Shown: positions 1-14,076, numbered from the stretch's first letter. The stretch is 64,000 nucleotides of DNA from Apostichopus japonicus (GCF_037975245.1 NC_092577.1:7595001-7659000); one strand, 5' to 3'. Made by a program: numbers and translations. Notes: generated from the sequence alone by a model not told the origin.

Positions 1-2094
1 AATAAATCACATCTGATTGATCATTCTGATGAAAAATAATTCAGAATGGATCATAGAATTGAAGTAGGGAGAATGACGTCATGCGACATATACTGAAGCC
101 ACCCATTCTACTGGTGGCGCTTTGCTTGTACGGCAAGAAAGTACAGGCGCGTAATACAAACACTACGTCTTGGACATAACTAAAGTGATAAAGTTTACAT
201 AAATCACTCGAAATGTTAGAGTTCATTGGTAAAATATAAATCTAGAAATAATGAAACTCATAGCTAAATTATTGTTTCTTAATCTCAAAATAGGTTTAAG
301 ATACTACAAGTTACATTTTTCGATGTAATGGCGGGATGGCAAACCTGCAAACACTTGTACTGAAACGGAGGAAGAATATAATAGAGAGGGGTACGACGGT
401 CGAGGACATAGCAACATTCTTCACTTGGCGAAACAACTGATCCTCCCTGGTGATTTCAGCAAAAAAGTAAACACAAAATGTTGCAAGTACATGAACAAGG
501 CAGATATACCAAGATTCCTTATTATTTAAGTATTTATTCATTATCACCCTTCAGTATTGTCATCACATTGCACGCATTGGTTTTTGTCATTGATCTACAT
601 CAATTTGTACAAACTTGTAACATTTTTGTGGAGTTGATTTATTTCCTTAACCATTACACAATCGAATCTTCCTATTCAACGATGTTCTTAATAAAGAACT
701 GCATCAGACTTCCTTCATACAAAGGAGTTGCTACAACTTCCTGTTCATAATTTATTAAGAACCACACCAACGCGATCTTCGTTTATTCGCAAAAGAAATG
801 TTTCATGGAAGCACAAATACTGAGGGGCAGTGGAGCATGTGACTTTGATTTTGCGCAAGAAACCACTAAACTCTGAAATTATGTTAAACCTCTCAAAATG
901 AATACTCTGTGCATTCCCCTTCACAAATTAAAATATTTGAATGTTTTCAACAAAAAGTTTCTTTATACCGGTACTTTTGAACTGCATGTTTTATCATTAG
1001 TATTATTTCTCTTATAGCAATGTTTTAGACATGAATGTACTTGTTACAAAAACACAACAACAAGAGAGCACTTTTAATTACAAAATTGGCAACTGATAAT
1101 TTCCATTAAAAAACGGAGGCCACTTTCCAGGGTTATCAGGAAAGTGGCAAATAATGTGCCCAATCAACCCCCACCCCTTCTCCACCCACCCTCTTTCAAC
1201 GCTCCGTCGCCCCTGACACGGTAAATGGACGGTATCATCGCAAACATTTGCAGTGAAGTCTACACTAAGTGTCTTTATACTGGTGACTTAACCTACAAAT
1301 AAATATACCAAAAATATATGAATTGTGGTTTGACATGTGGGGATTTTACAACACTCGTTTTACCTCTTTTCAGCAATCCGATTTTTTTGGTCATATCATT
1401 TAAAATGTTATTATTTTCTGGCAAAAACCGTTAAAGATCGACCACACACAGATCTGACATGGGGCCGTTATGAATTAACCGGGCTGGTGGTAGGGGTAGA
1501 GGGGTGGGGTGTGAAACGTTGAACCTTTGTAGTAGCATATTATTATTCATAATGATTGTTATGATTTTTATGAGTTTGGTAAAAAACATATATGTTGCTA
1601 AAGGTGAAATTCGTTATAATATCACCATCCACCCAATATTTTAGGTGGGGGGATATAGTATCCAATATCCCCCCCAATATTTGGTGGCATAGTTGTTTTT
1701 TTTCTGCTTTAAATAGAAATAATGCGTGAGATTATTTATCCACATCATACTAGGCGGCGGCTAAAACTTCATCCAACATATGCTGCATGAGGTAAATGAC
1801 ACTTCGTGGTCGTTTCTGTGACCTGTGACCTGTGACAGTATAGCAAGTTGTCACTCATGATTATTATCATAATGCCTGTATATCTCTTGTGTATGGGTGC
1901 AAGTACGTACAATCATATATATATAATTCACATCGATATGGGTTCACTGGTTTCCATTTAGCCTACAAGATTTCTAACCGCAGGCGCGTAGGCAAGGGGT
2001 GGGGTGCGAAGGGGCGACCTTGAGCATACTTTTTGTATTTTTTATGAAGTCGCTAGTAATTTCAAAATTGAAAATGCTTAGATGCAACTTACAA
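1..2094. other. Noncoding stretch, no gene seen
   Basis: This AT-rich stretch has only short chance open frames, none with a recognisable protein. A short inverted motif around 1625-1690 pairs blocks of CCACCCAATATTTTAGGTGG type with a CCCCCCAATATTTGGTGG type block, which suggests a decayed inverted-repeat element. Nothing else can be supported. Confidence 0.5.
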
Positions 2095-2194
2095 GGCCTG
2101 GGAAGTGCCATTTCCAGCGTTCTGGGAGGCATTTTCGGCCAAAATTTTCTTTTACGCTTCGCGCCAACTTATGGTGGCGCTACCCTTAGATAGT
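2095..2194 (+). repeat. Core module copy 1 (dispersed ~100-bp repeat)
   Basis: This segment runs from GGAAGTGCCATTTCC through a GCGCCAACTTATGGTGGCGC block to TTAGATAGT. The same order of blocks recurs near 13.3, 13.9, 14.1, 46.2, 58.2 and 58.6 kb, always on the plus strand. The short open frames across it are repeat shadows. The borders of any larger element here could not be resolved, although G- and C-tracts nearby (about 1990 and 2300) resemble those of the MITEs elsewhere in the window. Confidence 0.8.
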
Positions 2195-4473
2195 TTGCTT
2201 ACAAGCTTCGCCCCTCCTTTGGCAAATTTCTCGCTACACGCTTGTCTAACCGTGTCACAATTTGTAACTAAATATCACCAAAAAAACGTCACAGACTTGT
2301 CCCCCCCCCCCCATATTTGAAACAAATCGCCGCCCCTACCCTTACAATATGGCGACTCATCAAGCTAAGCTGTTTTTCACTCTGTCTCATCTTAATACTA
2401 AAACTAGTATGTATTCTGCTAATATGTTGTTCACTTCAAAAATCTAAGAGAAGGATATGTGCATATACAAACGTATTGTCTGTAAGATTCCCTACAGCAA
2501 GTTGAGCTTGGCGAGCATGAAATGAAATTATCCGGATTAACCGTTAACAGATATAGTGCATAATATCCAATTAATATTTTCAAGTCTAGCTCAGTATCAT
2601 CCTACCTTATACCTGTATTGCACAGCTCTATGTAAAACACTACTCTGGCCAATGTAAAGAAAATACATAGGTTACGTACCTCGTATCTAATTAGCATAAT
2701 AAACGTATATTTACAGAACTGTTGCAAGTTTGTTTTAATGTAAAAGCTTTTTCTTTTTCAATAGTTTGTTTTCTGTATCTATTCATTGAGTGGCTGAAAG
2801 ATGCGCTTTAAAATATTTCGTTTATATTTTATGTAAAGTAATGCCCATAGCGGACACATCAACTCAATGTACACATGTAGACCATATACTAGAAATAGTG
2901 ATGAACTTTAAATAATTTATATTTTATCGAACAAATCGTTCTTGTGTCAACCTGTCCGCTGCTACAGCATTGACAATTATGAATTTAAGGTTATTTTAGT
3001 CATAAAAGGGGTTTCCTTGTTTAGACCCCTCCCTACGGACGCAAGCCATATTTGGACCCCCTCCCCTTCCAAAGAATGTAAGAAAGGGTTAACACTTTAT
3101 GGTGCTGGGAAAGTCATATCAATGCAAGCCTTAAAAAAAAGTTTTCTGACTATTAAAGCAGCGTATTTTGCCTCCTTTTCTATGATTTTTCTCAACCTCA
3201 CTGACTCCACGATGCCATAAGGGCATATATAACTAGCCTTTCTATTTAAATCTTACTTCAAATGGTGGCATAATAAAAGTCGAAAACTTTACAACTTTGT
3301 TTTATTCCAAGATATTTTCCGTTGGGATCCCAATAAACCTCACCCATAATATGAATATTTAAATACTACGAACGTCATAGACCAATACGTAATACAAAAC
3401 CATGCTTGATTTGTGTACAGTCTATATGGCAGTTGTACCAGGGAGTTCCATAACAACTCCCTGGTTGTACCAACGCAAAGTTTTGAATCTATTTTTAGCA
3501 ACGGCTCATAACTAAACATGTATCTCTGATTGGTTGAATTTAAACTAGTGGGTTCGGGGGAACTGTATGCGATTAATTTTAACTGTGGAATTTGTTGGTG
3601 GACACTCTTCTCATTATCTGCAAATATCCTTAATTACTCGCCAATTAACGTTGTTGGCAGGAGAAACTTGGCTAATATCTTAGTTTGCTGTTTTGTGATT
3701 GATATATGTAAAAAAAAACTCGATGGACATGTCAAAAAAAAGTGGAAAATGGCGACCAAACGCAAAATGCTGCTTTAAGACGAGGCTTTTCCCCTCACAC
3801 CAATGAGGTTGGTCACGTGACTGGTTGAAATATCAATAAAGTCAACTCTAAATAATGTCAAATGTTTTATACAGTGACGGCGTAGGTATCAAACTTGGTA
3901 GAAACAACCAAAATCGGTTAGAAGTATATTACATAAGCGTTTGGAATTCGTTTCAATCTTTGTATCAATATCGAGAGAGAACACTGGACATTTCACGAAG
4001 AGTACTATTTTAGTATATTTTGTGTGAAGAATAGAAAGGTACAGTATGGCCTTTCATCAAGTGCAGCTGTCATGGTTTTATTTCAATTGGACTTATGGGA
4101 TCATTATTCTCGGCTTCTTCACACCTTATTTTTAAATTTATCTCATAAAAATTACATTGTTTTATATTAGTTAATGCGCAACATCTAGATATAAACTGAG
4201 GGCGATAACGATAATAGCTAATTGCATTTTGTTGATTCCGGGAACTACATTTAATATCGCATATTTGATTAGATTATATTAAGCTTTCATTTTAAATGTT
4301 TTTACTAAGCTCGCACAATGTGTTATACTCAAATTAAATATTCAATACGGTTTTTATTAACCATCCTATGATTATTGTCTAGCTCATTGTTTGACACGCA
4401 TAGTATTTCTTCTCAATACGAACTTAATCACCCTGATATTTTTGTTCTTGCTAAACAGTCAAACAAATTTAAT
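2195..4473. other. Noncoding stretch with one hairpin
   Basis: AT-rich DNA with no recognisable coding exon. A perfect hairpin lies at 3437-3465: arms ACCAGGGAGTT and AACTCCCTGGT around a 7-base loop. It may be the remains of a foldback repeat. Confidence 0.5.
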
Positions 4474-4848
4474 CAGTGGCGTAGGAAGGTACTTTTGAGT
4501 GGGGGGGGGGGGGGGCTGAAGACTGATGGCCGGCCTGGGGAGGGGTGTAGGGGGGGAGTTCCCCCTCCCCTTTGGATTTTCTTTTGCATTTCCAGGTGGC
4601 CTCAGATGCAAGTTGGTGCAATATAGCACATTTCAACCCACCCACTCCATTTTGTATATAATTTTGCATCTTCACCTGGCCTAAGATGCAATTTGTTGCT
4701 CCAAATGAGATTTTTTTTCTCATTTGGAAATGAAAAAGGGGTTTTCTGACTTTCGAAGCGGGGGGGGGGGGCGGAATGATACTTCCTCCCTCCATATTTT
4801 TCACTGGGGGGGGCTGGCGCCCCCAGCCCCCCGGTTCCTACGCCCTTG
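4474..4848. mobile_element. Non-autonomous hAT-like element (MITE)
   Basis: The left end reads CAGTGGCGTAGGAA. The right end is its near-perfect inverse, TTCCTACGCCCTTG. The flanking 8-mers AATTTAAT (4466-4473) and AATTAAAT (4849-4856) differ at one base, consistent with an 8-bp target-site duplication as made by hAT transposases. The interior has long G- and C-tracts and no transposase frame, so it would depend on a transposase supplied in trans. Superfamily assignment rests on the duplication length and end type only. Confidence 0.75.
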
Positions 4849-7820
4849 AATTAAATAAATATCAAATGTGAAACACATGATGCTAACGATCCAGCAGTGT
4901 CCGTTTATGCAAGGCGTTTAATACCGTAATTTACAAGTCTGCACCTAAACAATGGGAATCATAAAAAACATATTTTTATTAAATATACATTCACTCCCTA
5001 CTACTTAAAATTAAATTCAGAACTATACAATAGTGTGTTATCTCGTCAGACTCCTACCAACGAGAAGTGCAACTTAAGTTCAAGAAGATAAACTGAACGT
5101 AACAAGAATCAATCCTTCTTTAATTTGTATTCATAACTGTTGTCTATAAACCCTGTCTATTCAAATTTCCTCCGATTGGTTTGCATGGGAACATGTGGGG
5201 ATGCATTAAACAACCAATGAGAGCAATTTTACTCATATGTAATGGTAAAACTTACATAGAATTGCCAACAATTAAGAACGCAACGTATGCAACAACAATG
5301 CGTATGACCTAATAAAAATATGTTATTTGGAGGATTTCCCCCCAATGGATGATTCGTAGTCACTGCTGTACATCTACTGACCTACTTAATGTCTGTTTCC
5401 ATGGTTACTTTGACACGTTCACTGAATATACTTGAGGGGTACAATGGGCACGTGGCTCGCGTTTACCAATTTCTATTCATTAACTTTAACTGGCTCGTGT
5501 CATCTATTATTATGCTAATGAGATATTTACTGGAGTTCCAGGTGTGGCATTCTTACTATTGACTTGCTTTAGAACATAAATTGTTGAATAAATCGTCTGT
5601 ATAATGTAAGCGCTGCATATATTTGTACAGAAAACTATTGTAGAAGTAGAATAGGCCTACTGTGTGTACTAAAGCGGTGATGATGTTATCGTGTAGAAAC
5701 ACGGAATGGATTTGAAGGGCTCTCTGAAAACATACAAATGAATCTCTCTGAAGGGGAGGGCGAAGGGACGGGTAGTGGCGGGAACAGGTATAGGGTGTGT
5801 GAAGGGTGGAGGAGGTTAGACTAAACTAACTGAAGTGCATACTGAACACGGGGATTAGGATAAAGCATTGACAGTCTAGAAAGTGAATAATCATAGATCT
5901 GTATTACATTTTTTTTTTATCATCCGACCAAGCTATATATACTGCCAACGTATAATACTTTTCATTGATACATTTTCCGTGGTTACAAGTTACTCCTGGA
6001 ATGGCATTGAGAATATGACATGTTGAATAATTTTCATTTATATGGTATTACTGTATATTTTTTCTCTGTTTCTTTGGAGTGTCGGGTGAGGCGGGATTGG
6101 GCGACTTAAATATTTCTTTCATTATTGTTAGTAACACGTCATACACTGTGGATCATATCAACTAATAACATTAACGTGAATGTGTAAGGATGGAAATGGG
6201 AAACTTTTCATGAGGTTGGTCTGAGGAACTGTTGAAGGAGAGAGGATTAGCGATATATTAAACTGAATATATTCGTTGTGTAATCAATTTGACTCATGAA
6301 TCTTGTCTGAGAAAAAGAAATAAATTAATGTATTAGTGAGGTTTACGTCTCTGTCTATAAAACTACAATATATTCTTTGTAGGCCTATGTGAAGGAAACA
6401 ATGCACATGAAGAAACAAAGAAAACACATGTACTTGATAATGGAGCTGGAGAATTTTACAACAAACTACTCGGTGACAGGAACAAAGAGGGTGATGATAG
6501 GGTTAGGGTGGGAGGAGGGTAAAATACATTTAAAAGGGAAACTGCGAAGAACAAAGAGTGTTATCACGGTTATAGCTGAAGGGGGTAGGTAGGGTAACAA
6601 TGGATTAGTAAATAGGAGGTATCGGGAATATATTGAGTGAAACCGGTGTTCGAATGGATTTTAAGTGAGGGGTTGAGGTTAGGGATTCAATTATACTAAT
6701 ATGTAAAGGGCAAAGCAGGGACGTCATGATCGAATCAAGTATCTCGTAATATGTATACGAGGAATATTAAAATATTCAACAGTTTTTGTTCAAAGTTATG
6801 AATTATAAAAAAAGCTGAAGCTCACGATGACTTTTTAAATTATTGTTAATATTATGAAAAACATAATGAGAATAGATATAAATTTAGCTTATTTCTTGTC
6901 AAATTGTATTTCAAACTATAAAGAAGAAATTGATGTAGTTTTAAATGTATTAAATCTTAACTTCTGCAATTTATGAGATACATATTTGCCTTTAGGGGTT
7001 TTATGGAAGTAAAAAATACAATTTAACTTTATATTAACTCCATTGTAATTATTTCTTTCCCTTTTTGATAAATTTTATTTATTAACTTATTTTGAATAAC
7101 TATTTTTTTAAACTGCTACAACTAAAACTGTTTTATTGGTTGCTTGTTTGGTATAAATTTCAGTTTTAGCAGAGAGTATAGTATTATAATATGATCACAT
7201 GGGTTTTTAAGTATAGATTAATAGGTTTTTGCTATTTAATTGCCATCATTTTACTTCTTTTATATTAATAACGATTTTCAATCTCTTTTGTTTGAAGAAA
7301 TAAAAATAGATTGAATATAACTGTAAAACAAATATTTTGGAGGTTTCAGCTTGAGAAGTCACATTTATTAGTTATAAACTCAAAACCCCTATTTTTAAAC
7401 TGATTCGAATTATTAAATTCAAACGACCTTGTCCTATATATCTCTTATTTTATCCTAATAAACATTCCTGTCATTCTAAAACCTATTTCTAAGTTAAATT
7501 TTAACAATAAATTAAACAATTTTGTTTTTAAACAACCCCCTCCCAACCTCCACCCTCTCTTACCAACACACTCTTAAAATATTCCCTATTAATCCATTAT
7601 ATTTTGTTCTATTTATTATAACATCCTACATAATTCCTTTCGCGATGACCTAATTAGTCAAATAAATTCAACTAAACTAATTAAATCCAATCCTTGACAT
7701 TAACATTACAGCAGACTTTACATTTTCTTTTGTTCGTTTAATATTGATATCTTTTATTAATTAAATTAATTCCCGGTTTAACTGTTATGATGATTCTAAC
7801 ATCTACACCGGAATACTTAC
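4849..7820. other. AT-rich noncoding stretch
   Basis: Very AT-rich with long A/T runs, especially 6780-7800, and one G-rich patch at about 5750-5815. No exon or repeat family was recognised. If the LRR exon just to the right belongs to a minus-strand NLR gene, this would be its downstream intron or 3' flank. Confidence 0.4.
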
Positions 7821-7988
7821 ACCAGCTCCTTCAAGCTTGTACACTGTGAGGAGTAAGACAAGATGGCCGCCAACTCTTCATTAGTTAGTCTCCTGTAGTG
7901 GTCATAGATGCACAGCTTCTGGAGAGAACTCAGGATAGAGAGAGAGAGACCAGACTTAAGGATAAGGTTCAGACCAGACTCATCAACT
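7821..7988 (-). CDS. LRR exon of an NLR-type protein (partial gene)
   Basis: Read on the minus strand, a pyrimidine-rich tract ending CTCCTAG precedes an open exon, which ends at GGAGCTGGT followed by the strong donor GTAAGTATTC. The exon is 168 bp, exactly two 84-bp units. Vertebrate and echinoderm NLR genes encode ribonuclease-inhibitor-type leucine-rich repeats of 28 residues in such phase-preserving exons. The product contains VDESGLNLIL, then LSSLQKLCIYDH, then LTNEELAAIL and CTSLKELV, giving leucine/asparagine spacing typical of LRRs. Such repeats form the ligand-sensing C-terminal horseshoe. The ATG at 8014 lies in the upstream intron and is not a real start. The NACHT exon at 50.2-51.7 kb is on the same strand and upstream; whether the two belong to one gene is unknown. 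The acceptor could also be 2 bases further in. Confidence 0.7.
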
Positions 7989-10900
7989 CTAGGAGAGCAG
8001 TGGTTTAGATACACACAGTAGATAGGAATCTAGAATGAAAGAATAGAGTTACCGATAATAGAGTAGATAGATATAAATAGATTGTATTTGGTAAGGATTA
8101 GAGTAATAATTATAATATGATAAATAAGAAAAATAACGAAATACAATTAAGGGAAAGTGAAGCTATAAACTAGGACATTTAGATTGTGTTTATTTTTAAA
8201 AAGGAATTTATAATGGAACGGAAATAAAGGATTGATTTTAAGGGGAGACAAATATTAACAGAAATAATTATATTAGGTTAGAGAAAAATAAACTGGCAAT
8301 GTAGGATTAAAGGGTTAGTTTGATTGTTTTACATTTAAATGATTAATTAAAGGTTTTATATAGCAAGTAACGTTTATCAAATAAGAATGTCAGGCTACTT
8401 ATTTTAATGTATTAGTTAATAGGAAACAAATCTCAGAGACGGGTTGAGTATTTTATAAAAAATGGGTAATCCAGAATTGATATTATTCTATCTCTTCAAT
8501 AAAAATATTGATCAAATTTATTTGTGTTTTAACTTAGAACTTTCAGGTGGAACATGTAATTTAAATGTAAATATTAATCACTAATGTAATAGGAATCATT
8601 TAAGGAAGCTTCTTCTTCTTCAATTAATACAAGGTTTTTTATAAAGTTTAAGGAGATTTGTGAGTATATTATATATATTTAAATAAAAAGGTTGTTTATT
8701 ATAATTAAATGCAATTTAGAGAAGCAGATTTTTATTATACTTATTATTAAAGTTTTGATCCATATCCTACTATTCTGCGTGAATTTTATCAAATTCATTG
8801 CTAAGTTACGGTTTGAGTGTAATAAATTTCTAGTGGATTTTTTCCTTTGTGTTTGTAGATATTCCGGGTAATGCTTATAATTTTAACTTTGTAAACTTTA
8901 TCATATCTTCCAATTAAATAGTACAATCCGCATTTGACATTTTCTTCACAAATAATATTTTTTATCATGAAACACTTCATAACCTTGAGGGTTTAATTAT
9001 ACTAATTAATTATTACTTTTAAGTTTAATCGGATTGATTGAATCTTAATGTAATATATTCTGTTACTATAGAGTTCAGAAGGTGTAAACAGTTAGCGGAA
9101 AAATATCGATTTGTTTAACAAGAGAGATAAATAAGTTTATTACAAGTTTAATGAGAGGATGGCGTCTTTTAATACTAACGTTAGAGCTACGGCTCTGGCG
9201 AACGTTGCAGCAGCGTAAAAGAAGTGGCGCAATTTTAATTAAGAAAAAACTGTTTAAATATCATGTGGCCATAGGTCTGTTGGCTAATTGGAAAAGAACA
9301 CCACGATCTAGTCGCTGCTGGAAAGACATGGACAAAAGATTTCCTTTGAATAACTATTTATTGCATTTTATTATTACTAAAATTAAAATGGAACACTTTT
9401 TATATAGAGGCTCAAAGCTCTAGGCCCTATACAGTATTTAAAAAAACCTATATTTCATAAAGTGTCAGGTATTTCAACTGATAATCAATTATTCAATAAC
9501 ATTATTTCAGTCAGCCTGCTCGGTAAAAAGCTGCAGATTTTTTACACAATTGGCTCAAATATCCGACCTGGTAGATTTAGTAAGTTAGGTGATTATAATA
9601 ATAATTGTGGAATATTATAGATTGACTTGTATTAATGCCTACAAGGCTATGTTATGTACGTTTTAAAATCGAGTCGAACGATTTTCTGTGATTTAAGATT
9701 TTTTAAGGGATAACATAGTTTCTACAGTTTGTTTATGGATACTTTTTCTTAGCTAGAATGAAGTAATTGTTTTCGAAGTAAATGATAGGCATCAGCTCAC
9801 CGAGAATGTTAATCGCTGGTTTTATTCTTCGCTTAATTTAAGATTCCTAAAAAAACTCAGTGTCTCGATTGTATTTTATTCAATTCCTTTATAGTTAAGA
9901 TATGCTTTCACTTGGACTATTCTGATAATCAGTCAACAAAGATATATTATTATTTATGAGTCAGATTGCTAAGCATGTCCTCACGCTAAAAGTAGTAATT
10001 CTACCTTTTCGCGGGTGATGTTTGAGATGTCTAACATAGCCTAAATTTATTACTAGTCTATAGCCTATAGCCTACCTAAGTTTGGCCTGGCCTTCTTACA
10101 CATCCTAGCCTGTGCCTCTATACCATACCGTCAAATTATCTCACTGATCCATAATTACTGTTTTAGCTATTAGCAACGGTTCCTCTCCATTAAATAATTC
10201 ATATTAATAAACACTCAACAAGTCAATGGTAACACACAACTCCCACGAATATACTACGTACTCTGCAACTCCACTAATATATAACTTAAGTCCATTCATT
10301 GTCAGTGATAGATACTATAGAAGTGAACAGGTATTCAATAGCATGAGTCACCGATATTCATTTACAGGTGCTTCGTAACTTTCGCGAGTGATGTTTGAGA
10401 TTTATAACAGACATTTTGGCGCCAATAGAAGTAAATGTACGTAACGTGTTACATGCCCGGTGGAAACAGGCAGTTTAAAAACTGACGTAAATTGGATATA
10501 TAGTAAGCAAGGGGTCGATGAAGTAAATAATACAACACAACCTTTATCAAGTAGAATAGTAGATGAAGCTACCATTGACATTTCCTCTAAGCGGTAGGGT
10601 GTTAGTCCGCCCCCCACACCAACGGTTACAATGTGGGCCAAAAGCATTTTATGTACACATTCGGGGGGGGGGGATCCCAACTGACCTACGTAGGGCCTAC
10701 ATTATCATGGAAAGGCCAGAGTGGAAAGAAGAATTTAAAAATTTCAAATCTCAGTAGCCCCGTCCTCTGAATTCTTTTTGAAAATTGATGTTAACTGGTG
10801 CCCCTCGAGGCATGATTAGACTCAATTAGGTGTAAATTTGGCTCCATAAACCATGCAGTTTTGCCTATGAACAATTTTTTTTGTAAAGTCGTAAGGGGAG

Positions 10901-12600
10901 GGGGCGGGGAGGGGTGTATACCCGTAGCAATGGCATTCTTATCAGCTGAATGTAACATTGCCCCCCCCCCCCTCTTCTATCCAAGTGTATAATTTGGAAA
11001 TTTTCTGATTAATGTTGAAATACGTCTCGCTATTTCAAAAGTTTTTAGAAATGGTAAATACTGACTTTTTCAAAACTTGTAGTAAAACAGTAGGCCTATC
11101 CTGAAAAATGCTTAAAATGTCTAATTATCTTGCTGTCTTGATGACACTTGTAGTGACGCAATACTACCACGATAGATTTCGCTAGTCGATAGTACGCGTT
11201 TTTCCTTGGAACTTATAATAGCCTCTTATCTTTGCTTTACTGGAACTTAGTCACGACCATCATATTTTGTTTTTATTATTTGCATATTGCGTTTTCTTAT
11301 ATATTTGGTGTGGGACCCCTATTTATATAATATATAAGTATTATATAATAAAAATATGTTGTCAATAGTCAAGAGGCCGTCTAAATTGTAATTTGGCGAG
11401 TTGTAGTGTAACTAGTGTAAGTTGTAGTGTACAACTGGCGAGTTGTAATGTAACTGAGTATTTGTTTTCTTTTCCATAAAACCTTTGCGACCCATAACAC
11501 GTAAACACTTTCAAGCTGCTGTACAAGATTCCTTGAATCATGGGCGGAGAAACAGGGGGGGGGGGTTGGGGGGTTTTAACCCCCCACTTTTTGAAGAGGG
11601 GGGTTGGCCCACACAATCAACCCCCCTCCCCTAGTTTTTGCCAGTAATGTTCTGTTATAGCCTATAATGTTATGTGCTCCAAATGGCATAATAAATCAAA
11701 TTATTAAATTGGAAGTTGTTAAAGTCATTTCAACCTTTTACCTGGTAAGCTACATCAACAATTAACGACCGAAATCCGAGTTAGAATTGACCCACACATT
11801 ATTTCTAGCCCCTTTCCCCCACCTTGCGCATTGGAACTTGTAGCTCATAGCGCTAACTTCACCCCACAACAGACATACACAAAATAAAGTTTTGTTGCTG
11901 TTGAATAGCTTAGGAACTGTATACACTTGCCAACTTCAACGAGGTGTTTCTAAGTACATGTACGTAGGCAATATGAGTGTCGAAATATTCGCTAGGCTGG
12001 CGCGCTTTAGCACTATCAATGAGAAGTCGATTTCGCCGCACGTGCCTTACGTCTTACACAGCACCGTTTGGTACAAATGTACTCATATTGTTTTTAGGCA
12101 TGAATTGATTATTACATTGGTTGTATTGTAGGGGACTACCTTAGGAGTTAGGACTATTTTGGCAAAGTTTGGAGTATGTGATGACTGTAGATTGTTTGGA
12201 AACTTCACTTGAATCATGTGAAACTCACCTGAACTCAAATGTAAATTAGGTCTGAGACTTTGTTCCTGTGTGTAAACCTGTGATATGGTTAGTGTAGAAC
12301 TATTATGCTGTAACTGACTGAGAGTATCAAGGACAGCTAATAAAACAACATACGGTACTCCAGAATATTTTGCACCCACGCGAGAAAACTGCATTGAAAT
12401 GAATTTTACTGTATCCTATATGTTGCACTGGTAGAGCGCATGCGATTCAGAAAAAAAGTTGATTGGATACTGCCAATAGGCTATATATAATCCATGGTGA
12501 CCGTTTATTTACAAGTTGAGAATACAACATGAAAAAACGAAAACTGTTGCTCTTCATTATAGTAAGACATCAGTGACAGAACATGAGATTTCAATTTTCA
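7989..12600. other. Noncoding stretch with G/C tracts
   Basis: AT-rich to about 10.4 kb, then interspersed with poly-G and poly-C blocks near 10600-10675, 10895-10975 and 11555-11630 that resemble the MITEs elsewhere, though no convincing terminal repeats or target duplications were found. The open frame at 9151-9423 and others here have no recognisable domain, codon bias or splice context. No gene is supported. Confidence 0.4.
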
Positions 12601-12662
12601 AAATATGAAATGGTTAACAGGCGCGAATCCAGGGGGCGTTGGGGGCGCGCCCCCCCCCCGGG

Positions 12663-12820
12663 TAAGAAAAAGAGGAGAGAAAAAAAGAGAGCAGGTAAAA
12701 GGGAAAAAGAGAGGAAAGAAGGGGAGGGAGGGAGGAAAAGAAAAAGAAGAACGACAGAAAAAGGAGAAAAGGAGGGAGTAGAAAATACGGCAAGAAAACG
12801 GAAAGAGAAAGAGGAACAGT
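12663..12820 (+). repeat. Polypurine (GA-rich) tract
   Basis: About 160 bases are almost entirely A and G on the plus strand. This creates open frames rich in Lys, Arg and Glu on one strand and Phe, Ser and Leu on the other, which are low-complexity artefacts. It follows directly after a short GC-rich block. Such mirror-like polypurine stretches can form triplex DNA; that is general knowledge, not shown here. Confidence 0.85.
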
Positions 12821-12913
12821 GACAAAATTATTCAAATTTGTAAAGCAAACAGCAGATATCACATCATATCAGTGAGCATGAAAATGGCGTTCCACGATAA
12901 ACAGCCTCCAAAC

Positions 12914-13423
12914 CATGGGCGCAGATCCTGGTGAGGACAGTGGGACGCGTCCCCACCAACTTTTTCAGTAGTGGGGATATGATATACCGTGTCCCTACCA
13001 ATTTGTCTTGACCAATAGCTGCATTTCAAGTTGCCCTGTATTGAACTTTGGCGCAGTTTGATCCAGTATTGTGCAAATGACATGCAGCAGTTTTCATGTT
13101 ATTGTATTTTTTCCACAGTTGAGAGGACTCCAGACCCATCGTATACAAAAGTCTAGTTGGATTATTTGTCCCCTGATTTTCTTTCTGCAGACGCCCATGT
13201 ATTTCTCAAAACTAAATTTCTAAGCCATGAGATCTAAAACTTAAAGAGGTTTAGGAGCATCATTAGGTCTGGGAAGTGTTATTTCCGGCGATCTGGGAGG
13301 TATATTTGCCAAAAAAAATTGTACGCAACGCGCGAACCCATGGTCGCGCTCCGCTTAGATAGTGTCATAGAACAGACACGCGTCCCCACCATTATCCAAA
13401 TTGAAGACTGATCTGCGCCCATG
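12914..13423. mobile_element. Non-autonomous hAT-like element with core module
   Basis: The terminal repeats CATGGGCGCAGATC and GATCTGCGCCCATG are perfect 14-bp inverses. The flanking 8-mers CTCCAAAC (12906-12913) and CTCAAAAC (13424-13431) match at 7 of 8 positions, as an 8-bp target duplication would. Inside, 13268-13372 is a copy of the ~100-bp core module found in other elements here. Inverted GGGACGCGTCCCC-type blocks sit next to the ends. There is no transposase, so it is non-autonomous. Confidence 0.75.
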
Positions 13424-13916
13424 CTCAAAACTGTCGATGTGTGTAGTGTTCCGTTTCGGAAATATCTGGTATATTTTTATTTCCTTCAACAAATTTTTTT
13501 AGTAGCCGTCTGAATTTTCGAAAATTCCCGACCAAAATTCTTCATCATACTTCATCATACTCGTGCAATTTTGACCCGTCTGTTAGGGTTTGAAGGATGT
13601 TTTTCTATATCAGTTGTCCATAGATGACATTTTGTGCAACATTATGGGTATGTTTTGAAGTGAATTTATTCACGAGAATTGTGAATTTTTAAATTCTGAA
13701 CAAATAATGGGCATAAAACCTTGAAAAGTGGGGCTGACGGGTATTGTAGGCCGCGATGAAGAATCACCTAAAAAGCAATGATCCACAGGATATGTGATGA
13801 AGTCGAACATGATGTGTGACTGGTGACAATCTTCAAAGAGGTTATAGATGAGAAAAAAAGTATTTGGAAATACTTGGTTCTCAGGCAAAAGTGTACATAT
13901 GGTTGGCCAGTTTCAA

Positions 13917-14014
13917 GCCCGAGAAGTGCCATTTCCGGTGATCTGGGGGGTACCAAAACCAGAATTTGCTTGTACGCTGCGCGCCAACTAATGGTGGCGC
14001 TCCGCTTAGATAGT
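13917..14014 (+). repeat. Core module copy 3
   Basis: Contains AGAAGTGCCATTTCCGG, a GATCTGGGGGG block, CTTGTACGCTGCGCGCCAAC, TGGTGGCGCTCCGC and TTAGATAGT in the usual order. It is followed by a C-tract and TACGCCCCTGG, which look like the right end of a MITE whose left end is not clear. Confidence 0.8.
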
Positions 14015-14076
14015 AATTCGCGCCCCCCGGGTTAGAAAATCCTGCATACGCCCCTGGTTAAATGCAGCTTTTCAAG

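Noticed and set aside
9151-9423. Plus-strand open frame, also a short frame from ATGGCG at 9159
   Set aside because: No domain, splice signals or neighbouring exons; consistent with chance.
12583-12862. Lys/Arg/Glu-rich and Ser/Phe-rich open frames
   Set aside because: Both come from one polypurine tract; low complexity, no domain or splice context.
12620-14060. A larger MITE from CAGGCGCGAATCC to TACGCCCCTGG enclosing 12914-13423
   Set aside because: The ends are not good inverses and the flanking GGTTAA-like bases do not form a clean 8-bp duplication, so the borders cannot be supported.
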